Positions 1 through 6,027 are shown, counted from the first letter of the stretch. The stretch is 6,864 bases of DNA from DATGKR01 sp035294565 (GCA_035294565.1 DATGKR010000188.1:1-6864); one strand, 5' to 3'. The notes: generated by a model from the sequence alone, not told the origin. Translations and numbers: made by a program.

Positions 1-1004
1 GCGCCGGCGCCCCCGGCTGCCTGGCCGCGTCGATCCCCGCTGCGCCCGGAGCGAGCTACGTCGCCACCGCGTCGGGGCCCACCAAGTGGACCGTCCAGTC
101 GGTCGCAACGACCGGCGGCCAGTCGGCGGCGGTCGAGGAGCAGGTGACCCGCTCGTCGCAGTACCCCTTCGCCCTCTTCGGGGAGACGTCCCTCACCTTC
201 AACGGCTCGGCCGGCCAGGCGTTCGCCACCTACGACCCGACACAGCCTGCAAGCTCGACCAACCCCGACCCGAGCGGCACCGTGACCGTAGGCAGCAACG
301 GTCCCATCAACTGCAACGGCGGCCTCGGCTCCAACGTGACAGTCGTCTACTACGGCACCGGCGGCGTCGGCTCCTCCCAGTCGTCGAACTGCGGCAGGTA
401 CCAGAGCAATCCCGACACCTACTACCTGGCGCCCCCCTCGCCGCCGGCCGACGCGCTGCCCTGCCCCGACGGTGGGCTCATGGGATCGGCGATCGCCGGC
501 GCGCCCTCCTCGCTCGCAGCGGGCTCCTACCTGTGCACGACGCCGGTGACCATAAGCGGCGTGCTCGACGTCGACGGTCCCGTGCAGCTCTACGTCATGC
601 TCGACCCGACCCTGTACGGCTCGACGACCGGTGCCATCACGATCACCAGCGGATCGTACGTAAACGACCAGGCCGACTACTGCGCAGCCAACGGCGGATG
701 CTCCCCGGCTCCGGACCTGCCCGCCTCGCAGGACTTCCAGCTGTTCACCAACGCAACCGGCACCGTCGGCAACTCGAACGGATCGGGTTTCTGGTTCGGG
801 GGGATCGTCTACGCCCCGGACGCGTCGCTCACCGCCGACGGGTGCAAGAGCGTCTATTACGGTTCACTCACCATCAACACCCTCACCTGCAACGCCGGAC
901 CCCACCTCACCGTCTACTACGACGAGACCCTCGCCACCGACTACGGGCCCTGGGCGGCCTCGGACTACACCCAGGTGAACCCGTCCTCGGTGACGATCCC
1001 CTGA
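1..1004 (+). CDS. PilX-like / type IV pilus-associated secreted protein, C-terminal part (5' end outside window)
   Basis: The gene is cut by the left edge; its frame is open from base 3 (starting AGAPGCLAAS) to the TGA at 1002-1004, about 333 visible codons. The protein is rich in Gly, Ser, Thr, Asn and Tyr with nine visible cysteines, fitting a disulfide-stabilised extracellular domain. Near the C-terminus, the segment FGGIVYAPDASLTADG, then KSVYYGSLTINTLTCNAG and HLTVYYDETLA, resembles the 'IYAP(N/D)A...G...YG...HYDE' ending of the beta-rich domain found in PilX-N-type pilus proteins of Gram-positive and deep-branching bacteria (the DUF7305 type, from memory). A prepilin-like N-terminal helix would lie upstream and cannot be checked here. 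A prepilin peptidase gene about 3 kb downstream supports a pilus role. The product could instead be an unrelated surface protein. The in-frame ATG/GTG codons inside, such as GTG 144, are not the true start because coding character continues upstream of them. Confidence 0.6.
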   Translation, partial: AGAPGCLAASIPAAPGASYVATASGPTKWTVQSVATTGGQSAAVEEQVTRSSQYPFALFGETSLTFNGSAGQAFATYDPTQPASSTNPDPSGTVTVGSNGPINCNGGLGSNVTVVYYGTGGVGSSQSSNCGRYQSNPDTYYLAPPSPPADALPCPDGGLMGSAIAGAPSSLAAGSYLCTTPVTISGVLDVDGPVQLYVMLDPTLYGSTTGAITITSGSYVNDQADYCAANGGCSPAPDLPASQDFQLFTNATGTVGNSNGSGFWFGGIVYAPDASLTADGCKSVYYGSLTINTLTCNAGPHLTVYYDETLATDYGPWAASDYTQVNPSSVTIP

Positions 1005-1029
1005 GCGCCCAACCCGTAGCATTGGGCGC
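1005..1029. repeat. Perfect inverted repeat GCGCCCAA-N9-TTGGGCGC between the pilus-like gene and aroC
   Basis: The left arm is 1005-1012, the right arm 1022-1029 and the loop 1013-1021, centred on base 1017. It begins directly after the upstream TGA and ends two bases before the aroC ATG. In read-through RNA it would form an 8-bp GC-rich hairpin, but no U-tract follows, so a classical intrinsic terminator is unlikely. As DNA it is a symmetric 25-bp site overlapping the putative aroC -10 hexamer, so it could be an operator. The symmetry is read directly from the sequence; both functions are inference. Confidence 0.5.
1017..1022 (+). promoter_or_regulatory. Putative -10 element TAGCAT for a leaderless or near-leaderless aroC transcript
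   Basis: TAGCAT fits the actinobacterial TAnnnT -10 consensus and ends eight bases before the A of the aroC ATG, so transcription would begin at or within about three bases of the start codon. No Shine-Dalgarno-like sequence precedes aroC, which is consistent with leaderless translation. I see no convincing -35 hexamer at 16-19 bp spacing. Its first five bases lie in the loop of the flanking inverted repeat and its last base in the right arm. Confidence 0.4.
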
Positions 1030-1030
1030 G

Positions 1031-2191
1031 ATGCTGCGCTTCCTCACCGCCGGCGAGTCCCACGGCAAGGGGCTGGTCGTGATCGTCGAAGGCCTCCCCG
1101 CCGGCCTGGAGGTGACCGCCGAACGGATCCAGGCGGAGCTCGCCCGCCGGCGGCTCGGCTTCGGCCGGGGGCCGAGGATGCGCTTCGAAGCCGACGAGCT
1201 CACCCTGCTCGGCGGGATCCGCCACGGGCGGACCCTCGGCTCGCCGGTGGCGATCGAGATAGCCAACACGGAGTGGCCCAAGTGGCAGGAGGAGATGTCA
1301 CCCGCGCCTGGGGCGACCGCCAAGCCGCTGCAGAAGCCGAGGCCCGGGCACGCCGACCTGCCCGGCATGCTCAAGTACGGCTTCGGCGACGCGCGGGACG
1401 TCCTCGAACGCGCCTCGGCGCGCGAGACCGCAGCGCGCGTCGCGGCCGGGGCGCTCGCCAAGGCCCTCCTCGCCGAGCTAGGGATGGCGGTCGTCAGCCA
1501 CGTCGTCCAGCTCGGCCCCGTCGTATCCAAGTCGTCGTCCCGGCCCGGCCCCGGCGACCTCGAACGGGTCGACGCCTCGGAGGTGCGCTGCTTCGACCCC
1601 GCCGCCGAGGAGGAGATGGTCGCCGAGATCAAGGCGGCGGCGAAGGTGGGCGACTCGCTGGGCGGGGCGGTCGAGGTCATCGGCTACGGGGCGCCCGTCG
1701 GCCTCGGAAGCCACGTGCACTGGGATCGCCGCCTCGACGGCCTGCTCGCCCAGGCGTTGCTCAGCATCCAGGCGGTGAAGGGGGTGGAGATCGGCGAGGC
1801 GGCAGACGTGTCCCGCCGCAGGGGCTCCGGCGCCCACGACCCGATCGCCTGGGACGCCGAGCAGGGCGCCTACGTGCGCGAGTCCAACTGGAGCGGCGGG
1901 ATCGAGGGCGGCATGAGCAACGGTGAGCCGGTCGTCGCCCGGGTGACCATGAAGCCGCTGGCCACCCTCAACCGCCCGGTGCTGAAGACCGTCGACGTGG
2001 TCACCAAGGAGGAGACCGTGTCGTTCAAAGAGCGCACCGACGTCACCGCAGTGCCCGCCATGGGCGTCGTCGCCGAGACGATGATGGCGCTGGTCCTCGC
2101 CGGCGAGGCGCTGCGCAAATTCGGCGGCGACTCGGTGGCGGAGATGCGGCGCAACCACGATTCCTACCTCGCCTCGCTGCGCGACAGGTGA
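1031..2191 (+). CDS. aroC: Chorismate synthase
   Basis: 386 aa. It catalyses the last shikimate-pathway step, the FMNH2-dependent anti-1,4-elimination of phosphate from 5-enolpyruvylshikimate-3-phosphate to give chorismate, in the cytoplasm. The N-terminus MLRFLTAGESHGKG is the family signature and carries the catalytic-type His11. The RRRLGFGRGPRM stretch (39-50) supplies substrate- and flavin-binding arginines. RPGHAD (104-109) holds the second key His107, and DVLERASARET (123-133) is the conserved helix. SGGIEGGMSNG and the late ERTDVTAVPAMGVVAE motif complete the fold. Length is normal. ATG 1031 is chosen because homologues begin exactly at this motif. The frame stays open to base 86, but that part overlaps the upstream gene and is Arg/Pro-rich shadow sequence. 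The gene ends in a 4-base GTGA overlap with aroK, suggesting translational coupling. Confidence 0.98.
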   Translation: MLRFLTAGESHGKGLVVIVEGLPAGLEVTAERIQAELARRRLGFGRGPRMRFEADELTLLGGIRHGRTLGSPVAIEIANTEWPKWQEEMSPAPGATAKPLQKPRPGHADLPGMLKYGFGDARDVLERASARETAARVAAGALAKALLAELGMAVVSHVVQLGPVVSKSSSRPGPGDLERVDASEVRCFDPAAEEEMVAEIKAAAKVGDSLGGAVEVIGYGAPVGLGSHVHWDRRLDGLLAQALLSIQAVKGVEIGEAADVSRRRGSGAHDPIAWDAEQGAYVRESNWSGGIEGGMSNGEPVVARVTMKPLATLNRPVLKTVDVVTKEETVSFKERTDVTAVPAMGVVAETMMALVLAGEALRKFGGDSVAEMRRNHDSYLASLRDR

Positions 2192-2709
2192 GCCGGGCGC
2201 GCAGGGTCCTCCTCATCGGGATGATGGGCGCCGGCAAGACCACGACGGGCCGCCTTCTCGCCGATCGCCTCGGCTGGCCCTACCTCGACAGCGACGACGA
2301 GGTCGAACGGCGGACGGGTCGGACCGTGCCCGAGATCTGGAAGGAGCAGGGGGAGCCGGCCTTCCGCGCCGAAGAGTCAAAAGCGCTGGCGGAGGCGTGC
2401 ACGTCGGCGGGGCCGGCCGTTGTCGCGGTAGCCGGCGGGGCCGTGCTCGCCCCGGAGAACCGGCAGATGATCAAGCGCGCCGGGCTCGTCGTGTGGCTTC
2501 GCGCCGACGTCACGACCCTCGCCCGGCGGGTGGGGTCGGGGGAGGGCCGGCCATTGCTCAGCGGCGGGGCGGCGGCTGCTCTCGCCAGGCTGAGCCGGGA
2601 GAGGGAGCCGATCTACTCCGACCTGGCCGACCTCGTCTTCGACGTGGACGTGATGGCTCCCCCCCAGGTCGCCGACGAGATCGCCGCGACGGTGCTCGGC
2701 GATGATTGA
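2188..2709 (+). CDS. aroK: Shikimate kinase
   Basis: 173 aa, normal for the family. It transfers the ATP gamma-phosphate to the 3-OH of shikimate. The Walker A P-loop GMMGAGKT is at 11-18 with Lys17. DSDDEVE (34-40) contains the shikimate- and Mg-site Asp34 and Asp36. FRAEE (59-63) supplies the shikimate-binding Arg60. The lid motif GEGRPLL (118-124) has Arg121, and Arg139 sits in the RLSREREPIY segment. The usual GGG loop reads A82-G83-G84, so its first glycine is alanine. The GTG start at 2188 overlaps the aroC stop, there is no independent ribosome binding site, and the reading frame then overlaps aroB by eight bases. Assignment is secure; only the kinetic effect of the loop change is unknown. 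Confidence 0.97.
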   Translation: MSRARRVLLIGMMGAGKTTTGRLLADRLGWPYLDSDDEVERRTGRTVPEIWKEQGEPAFRAEESKALAEACTSAGPAVVAVAGGAVLAPENRQMIKRAGLVVWLRADVTTLARRVGSGEGRPLLSGGAAAALARLSREREPIYSDLADLVFDVDVMAPPQVADEIAATVLGDD

Positions 2710-3700
2710 GCTGCAGGTCACCCTCGGCGAGCGTTCCTACCCGGTGCTAGTAGGCGCCGGCGCACGCCACCGCCTGTGCGAATTGATGCCCGTGGGGACC
2801 GATAAGGCAGCAATAGTGACACAAGAAGGCATACCCTGGGAGGTGGACTCCGGCGTCGAGCAGCGCACCTTTGTCATCGACGACGGCGAGGAGGCCAAGC
2901 AGCTCGAAACAGTCGAGGAGCTCTGCCGGGGCTTCGCCCGCTGGAACCTCCACCGCCGCGACGCGGTCGTGGCGGTCGGCGGAGGCGTCGTCACCGACGT
3001 TGCCGGCTTTGCTGCCGCCGTCTACCACCGGGGGGTGGCCGTCGTCCACGTCCCGACCACCCTGCTCGGCCAGGTCGACGCCGCCATCGGGGGCAAGACC
3101 GGGGTCAACCTCGAGGAGGGGAAGAACCTCGTCGGGGCGTTCTGGCAGCCGGCGGCCGTGCTTTGCGACACCGAAACGCTCTCCACACTCCCGCCCCGCG
3201 AGTACCGCAGCGGCCTCGGCGAGATGGCCAAGTACCGCTTCCTCGGCGTCGAGCGGCTGCGCGACCTCCCCCTCGACGAGGCGGTAGCCGCGTGCGTCGC
3301 CTGCAAGGCCGAGGTGGTCGCCTCCGACGAGCGCGAGTCGGGCCGGCGGGCGCTGCTCAACTACGGGCACACCCTCGCCCACGCGCTCGAAACGGTCGGC
3401 CGCTACGACCTGCGCCACGGCGAGGCCGTCGGCATCGGCCTCGTCTTCGCCGCCCGCCTGGCCGAACGGCTCGGGCGGATCGGCTCCGAGCGCGTCGCCG
3501 AGCACGTCTCGTTGGTGGCGGGCTACGGCCTGCCCACCGAGCCTCCCCCCGGGCTGGATCCAAAAGAGCTGGTATCTGTCATGGAGAGAGACAAGAAAGC
3601 CGGGGGACGAGGTCTCACCTTCGTGCTCGACGGTCCCGGGGGGCTGGAGGTCGTCCCGGGCGTCGAGGCCGCCGCCGTCCTCGAGGTGCTCGGGCGATGA
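2702..3700 (+). CDS. aroB: 3-Dehydroquinate synthase
   Basis: 332 aa. It converts DAHP to 3-dehydroquinate using NAD+ and a divalent metal (Zn or Co), the second shikimate-pathway step. The nucleotide-binding motif is VGGGVVTDVAGF (92-103), followed by PTTLLGQVDAAIGGKTGVN (118-136) and GKNLVGAF (140-147). Metal ligands predicted from the family are Glu174 (GEMAKY), His223 (NYGHTLAHALE) and His239 (RHGEAVGIG). Lys132, Lys141, Lys177 and Lys202 sit at conserved positions. The protein is about 30 residues shorter than typical AroB of about 360; the visible losses are in the N-terminal domain around 45-60 and between GEMAKY and CKAEVVA (about 180-200). No active-site motif is lost. It overlaps aroK by eight bases and aroQ by four (ATGA). 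Other sedoheptulose-phosphate cyclases share this fold, but the aro-operon context makes AroB by far the best call. Confidence 0.96.
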   Translation: MIELQVTLGERSYPVLVGAGARHRLCELMPVGTDKAAIVTQEGIPWEVDSGVEQRTFVIDDGEEAKQLETVEELCRGFARWNLHRRDAVVAVGGGVVTDVAGFAAAVYHRGVAVVHVPTTLLGQVDAAIGGKTGVNLEEGKNLVGAFWQPAAVLCDTETLSTLPPREYRSGLGEMAKYRFLGVERLRDLPLDEAVAACVACKAEVVASDERESGRRALLNYGHTLAHALETVGRYDLRHGEAVGIGLVFAARLAERLGRIGSERVAEHVSLVAGYGLPTEPPPGLDPKELVSVMERDKKAGGRGLTFVLDGPGGLEVVPGVEAAAVLEVLGR

Positions 3701-4155
3701 CGCCGCTGCCCACCGTTCTTGTGCTCTCCGGTCCCAACCTCGACCTGCTAGGCGAGCGCGAGCCGGCGGTCTACGGTACGGCCACCCTCGACGACCACGT
3801 CGCCGCCGCCACCCAGGCCGCCGCCGAGCTGGGCCTGCGTGTCGAGCACCACCAGTCCAACCACGAGGGCGAGCTCGTCGAGCTGGTCCACCAGGCCAGA
3901 GGCAAAGCTGCTGCCATAATCATCAACCCCGGTGCGCTCACCCACTACGGCTGGTCCCTGCACGACGCCCTCGCCGCCTTCGACGGGCCCGTCGTCGAGC
4001 TGCACCTGTCCAACCCCGACTCCAGGGAGCCGTGGCGGCGGATCTCTGTCATCGCTCCTGTCGCTACTGGGAGCATCGCCGGGTTCGGCGCCCACGGCTA
4101 CCGCCTGGCCGTCGAGGCCGTGGCGGAGATCCTTCGGGACCGTCAGGCGGGGTAG
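3697..4155 (+). CDS. aroQ: Type II 3-dehydroquinate dehydratase
   Basis: 152 aa, typical of the small type II dehydroquinase that assembles as a dodecamer. It dehydrates 3-dehydroquinate to 3-dehydroshikimate by an enolate mechanism, using the product of the preceding aroB. LSGPNLDLLGEREPAVYG (10-27) contains Asn14, Arg21 and the catalytic Tyr26. QSNHEGELVE follows at 53-62. INPGALTHYGWSLHDAL (76-92) carries Asn77 and His83. ELHLSNPDSREPWR (101-114) carries His103 and Arg114. The C-terminal VIAPVATGSIAGFGAHGYRLA is also a family signature. ATG 3697 overlaps the aroB TGA in an ATGA junction, and a GAGG at 3683-3686 may act as a ribosome binding site. The last 13 bases overlap the 3' end of the opposite-strand prepilin peptidase gene. 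Confidence 0.97.
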   Translation: MTPLPTVLVLSGPNLDLLGEREPAVYGTATLDDHVAAATQAAAELGLRVEHHQSNHEGELVELVHQARGKAAAIIINPGALTHYGWSLHDALAAFDGPVVELHLSNPDSREPWRRISVIAPVATGSIAGFGAHGYRLAVEAVAEILRDRQAG

Positions 4156-4907
4156 TGGATCGACCCGCCGGCGAGGATGGCCAGGAAAGCCCCGGCGGAC
4201 AGGAACACCCCGTAGGGGATCGGGGTCCGGCGCCCGGCCCTCTTGGCGGCCATGAGCACGATCCCGACGACCGCCCCGAGGAGGTTGGCGGCCAGGAAAC
4301 CGATGAAGGCGTAGTGCCAGCCCAGCCAGCCGAGGGCCAGGCCGAGCACCGCACCAAAGCGGACGTCGCCGAAGCCCAGGGCGCGGGGGCTGGCCAGGTT
4401 GATGGCGAACAGGACGGCGAACTCGACCGCCCCCGAGGCGGCGGCCACCGCCAGGCGGTGCCACTGGCCCTGCACGCCCGCCGCTACGACCAGGGCGGCG
4501 AGGACCAGGCCCCCCAGCGGGTAGACGACCACCCGGGGAAGCAGCAGGTGGTCGAGGTCGATGAACGACAGGGCGACCAGGCCGGCCCCGAAGATCACTT
4601 CGGCGGGCAGCGTCCAGCTGAACCCGAAGCGGAACCCCATGGCGACGAACACCCCCGCGGTCAAAAGCTCGACGAGGGGGTAGCGGGCGGAGATCCGCAT
4701 GCCGCAGCTCCGGCAGCGGGCGCGCAGGAGCAGCCAGGAGACGACAGGGATGTTGTCCCTCGGCGCGATCTGCGCGCCGCAGCCCGGGCACGCCGATGGA
4801 GGCTTGACGACCGACTCGCCCCGCGGGACCCGGTGCACGACGACGTTGAGGAACGACCCGACGGCCAGGCCGTAGACCCCCAGCGCCGCCAGCAGGAGAG
4901 CCGTCAC
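4143..4907 (-). CDS. pilD: Type IV prepilin peptidase / N-methyltransferase-type (A24 family)
   Basis: 254 aa integral membrane aspartic protease that removes leader peptides of type IV prepilins or pseudopilins at the inner face of the membrane; full-length family members also N-methylate the new N-terminus. An N-terminal hydrophobic helix (3-24, GLAVGSFLNVVVHRVPRG) precedes the cytoplasmic domain. That domain has the CxxC pair C40/C43 and a second pair C65/C68, with PRDNIPVVSWLLLRARC between, as in bifunctional PilD. Catalytic aspartates lie in SFIDLDHLLLP (Asp117, with Asp119 adjacent) and in GFGDV (Asp181); the usual following Lys is Arg183. Several further hydrophobic spans run to the C-terminal TPIPYGVFLSAGAFLAILAG (228-247). 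The GTG at 4907 matches the family start and lies close to a divergent -10 candidate. Its likely substrates include pilin-like proteins such as the gene at the left edge. An opposite-strand membrane-protein gene also lies between aroQ and pepQ in M. tuberculosis (Rv2536, from memory), but I cannot say they are homologous. Confidence 0.94.
   Translation of the reverse strand: MTALLLAALGVYGLAVGSFLNVVVHRVPRGESVVKPPSACPGCGAQIAPRDNIPVVSWLLLRARCRSCGMRISARYPLVELLTAGVFVAMGFRFGFSWTLPAEVIFGAGLVALSFIDLDHLLLPRVVVYPLGGLVLAALVVAAGVQGQWHRLAVAAASGAVEFAVLFAINLASPRALGFGDVRFGAVLGLALGWLGWHYAFIGFLAANLLGAVVGIVLMAAKRAGRRTPIPYGVFLSAGAFLAILAGGSIHYPA
4146..4169. repeat. GC-rich inverted repeat GGCGGG-N12-CCCGCC at the convergent aroQ/pilD 3' ends
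   Basis: A 6-bp perfect stem (4146-4151 with 4164-4169) spans the overlapping stop region of the two convergent genes, with the aroQ TAG in the loop. No T-tract follows on either strand, so it is at best a weak or factor-assisted transcription end or RNA-stabilising hairpin. In sequence this GC-rich, such a stem could occur by chance. Confidence 0.25.
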
Positions 4908-4915
4908 GGGACGGG

Positions 4916-4922
4916 TACTGTA
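4916..4922. promoter_or_regulatory. Putative symmetric -10 (TACTGTA) shared by divergent pilD and pepQ
   Basis: The whole gap between the two divergent GTG starts is 21 bases (4908-4928). Reading plus, TACTGT (4916-4921) ends seven bases before the pepQ GTG. Reading minus, TACAGT (4922-4917) ends nine bases before the pilD GTG. Both match TAnnnT, and together they form a TAnnnTA core of the kind reported for intrinsically bidirectional bacterial promoters. Both transcripts would be leaderless or nearly so, fitting the absence of ribosome binding sites. I see no good -35 on either side. Confidence 0.45.
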
Positions 4923-4928
4923 AGCGAC

Positions 4929-6020
4929 GTGCTAGCTCCCCTGGTGGTTTCGCCGCGTCTCGAGCGGCTCCGGGACAGGATGTCCGCCGACGCCCTGCTG
5001 GTCACCAGCCTGACCAACATCCGCTACCTGACGGGCTTCACCGGCTCGGCGGGCATGCTCTTCCTCCTGCCCGGCGACACGGTCCTCGTCACAGACGGGC
5101 GCTACGAGACTCAGGCGGCCGAGCAGCTCTCGGCCAGCGGCGCGCCGGCCCGGGTGGAGGTCGCCGCCGCGGCCGAGCAGAAGAAGCTCTGCTCGTCGCT
5201 GGTCGCCGGGGCGGGCGTGGCGACCCTCGCCCTGGAGGCGGCGCACGTGAGCTGGGCCCGCCAGCGCGACTTCGAGGCGGATTGGTTCCCCGGCGTGGCG
5301 CTCGAGGCGACCGTCGGGCTGGTCGAGGAGCTCCGCCAGGTGAAGGACCCCGGCGAGATAGACCGTCTCGCCCGGGCGGCGGAAGTCGCCGACGAGGCGC
5401 TGGCCGCGGTGCGGGACCGTCTAGCCGCCGGACCTACCGAGGCAGAGTTCGGCCGGGCGCTCGACTTCCAGATGATGGAGCTGGGCGCTGCCGGACCGTC
5501 GTTCGAGACGATCGTCGCCTCGGGGCCCAACGCCGCCAAGCCGCACCACCGGCCGTCCTCGCGGGTGGTGGCGCCGAGCGAGCCGGTGGTGATCGACTTC
5601 GGCGCGCTGGTCGACGGCTACTGCTCGGACATGACCCGCACCGTGTGGCTGGGCGACGTCGAGGACCCCCGGCTGCGCAAGGCGCTCGACGTCGTGCTCG
5701 AGTCCCAGGCCGCCGGGGTGGCCGCCGTTCGCGCCGGGGTCGCCTGCGCCGATGTCGACGCGGCGTGCCGCTCGGTCATCGAGGCGGCCGGCCTCGGCGA
5801 CCGCTTCGTCCACGGCACCGGCCACGGCGTCGGCCTCGACATCCACGAGGCGCCGACGGTCAGCCGGACCTCCACCGATACACTCCAGGCCGGCCACGTG
5901 GTGACCGTCGAGCCGGGCGTGTACCTACCCGGGGTCGGCGGGGTGCGCATCGAGGACACCGTCGTGGTCACCGAGCAGGGTTGCCGACCTCTTACCCGCA
6001 CCGCCAAGGACCGTCCCTAG
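4929..6020 (+). CDS. pepQ: M24 family Xaa-Pro peptidase (aminopeptidase P / prolidase-like)
   Basis: 363 aa from GTG 4929. It is a cytoplasmic dinuclear-metal peptidase cleaving Xaa-Pro bonds, either N-terminal residues or dipeptides; sequence alone does not separate the two activities. The N-terminal creatinase-like domain carries ADALLVTSLTNIRYLTGFTG (20-39) and VTDGRYETQA. The C-terminal pita-bread domain shows all five metal ligands: Asp223 (VIDFG), Asp234 (GYCSDMTRT), His299 (HGTGHGVG), Glu328 (TVEPGVY) and Glu342 (VRIEDT). His295 and His306 match conserved substrate-site histidines. Start choice: GTG 4929 lies just after a -10-like hexamer and gives a normal N-terminus; GTG 4944 also fits, while ATG 4980 would cut into the first helix. 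The open frame upstream to 4032 is antisense to pilD and is not part of the protein. The stop is seven bases before efp, implying cotranscription. Confidence 0.94.
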   Translation: MLAPLVVSPRLERLRDRMSADALLVTSLTNIRYLTGFTGSAGMLFLLPGDTVLVTDGRYETQAAEQLSASGAPARVEVAAAAEQKKLCSSLVAGAGVATLALEAAHVSWARQRDFEADWFPGVALEATVGLVEELRQVKDPGEIDRLARAAEVADEALAAVRDRLAAGPTEAEFGRALDFQMMELGAAGPSFETIVASGPNAAKPHHRPSSRVVAPSEPVVIDFGALVDGYCSDMTRTVWLGDVEDPRLRKALDVVLESQAAGVAAVRAGVACADVDAACRSVIEAAGLGDRFVHGTGHGVGLDIHEAPTVSRTSTDTLQAGHVVTVEPGVYLPGVGGVRIEDTVVVTEQGCRPLTRTAKDRP

Positions 6021-6022
6021 GA
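6019..6022 (+). promoter_or_regulatory. Shine-Dalgarno-like AGGA before efp
   Basis: AGGA overlaps the last two bases of the pepQ TAG and lies five bases (an A-rich AAAAG) before the efp ATG. It is the clearest ribosome binding site in the window, as expected for a highly expressed translation factor inside an operon, and it confirms ATG 6028 as the start. Confidence 0.65.
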
Positions 6023-6027
6023 AAAAG

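Noticed and set aside
86..1030. In-frame open extension upstream of aroC that would give a 701-residue fusion protein
   Set aside because: It overlaps the convincing pilus-like gene in another frame, is Arg/Pro/His-rich as shadow frames in GC-rich DNA usually are, and AroC homologues begin exactly at ATG 1031.
2747..3505. Minus-strand open frame of 252 codons opposite aroB
   Set aside because: It is an antisense shadow of a clear aroB and has no motif or start context of its own.
2702..3700. aroB as a secondary-metabolism sugar-phosphate cyclase (for example 2-deoxy-scyllo-inosose or 2-epi-valiolone synthase)
   Set aside because: It overlaps aroK and aroQ in a complete aro operon and keeps the AroB motifs; no secondary-metabolite genes are near.
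3748..4791. Long minus-strand open frame of 347 codons overlapping pilD and aroQ
   Set aside because: It is out of frame with pilD, Arg/Pro-rich with no domain pattern, while the pilD frame shows full family motifs.
4032..4928. In-frame open extension upstream of pepQ that would add about 300 residues
   Set aside because: It is antisense to the well-supported pilD and overlaps the end of aroQ; its composition is low-complexity and M24 peptidases of this type begin near GTG 4929.
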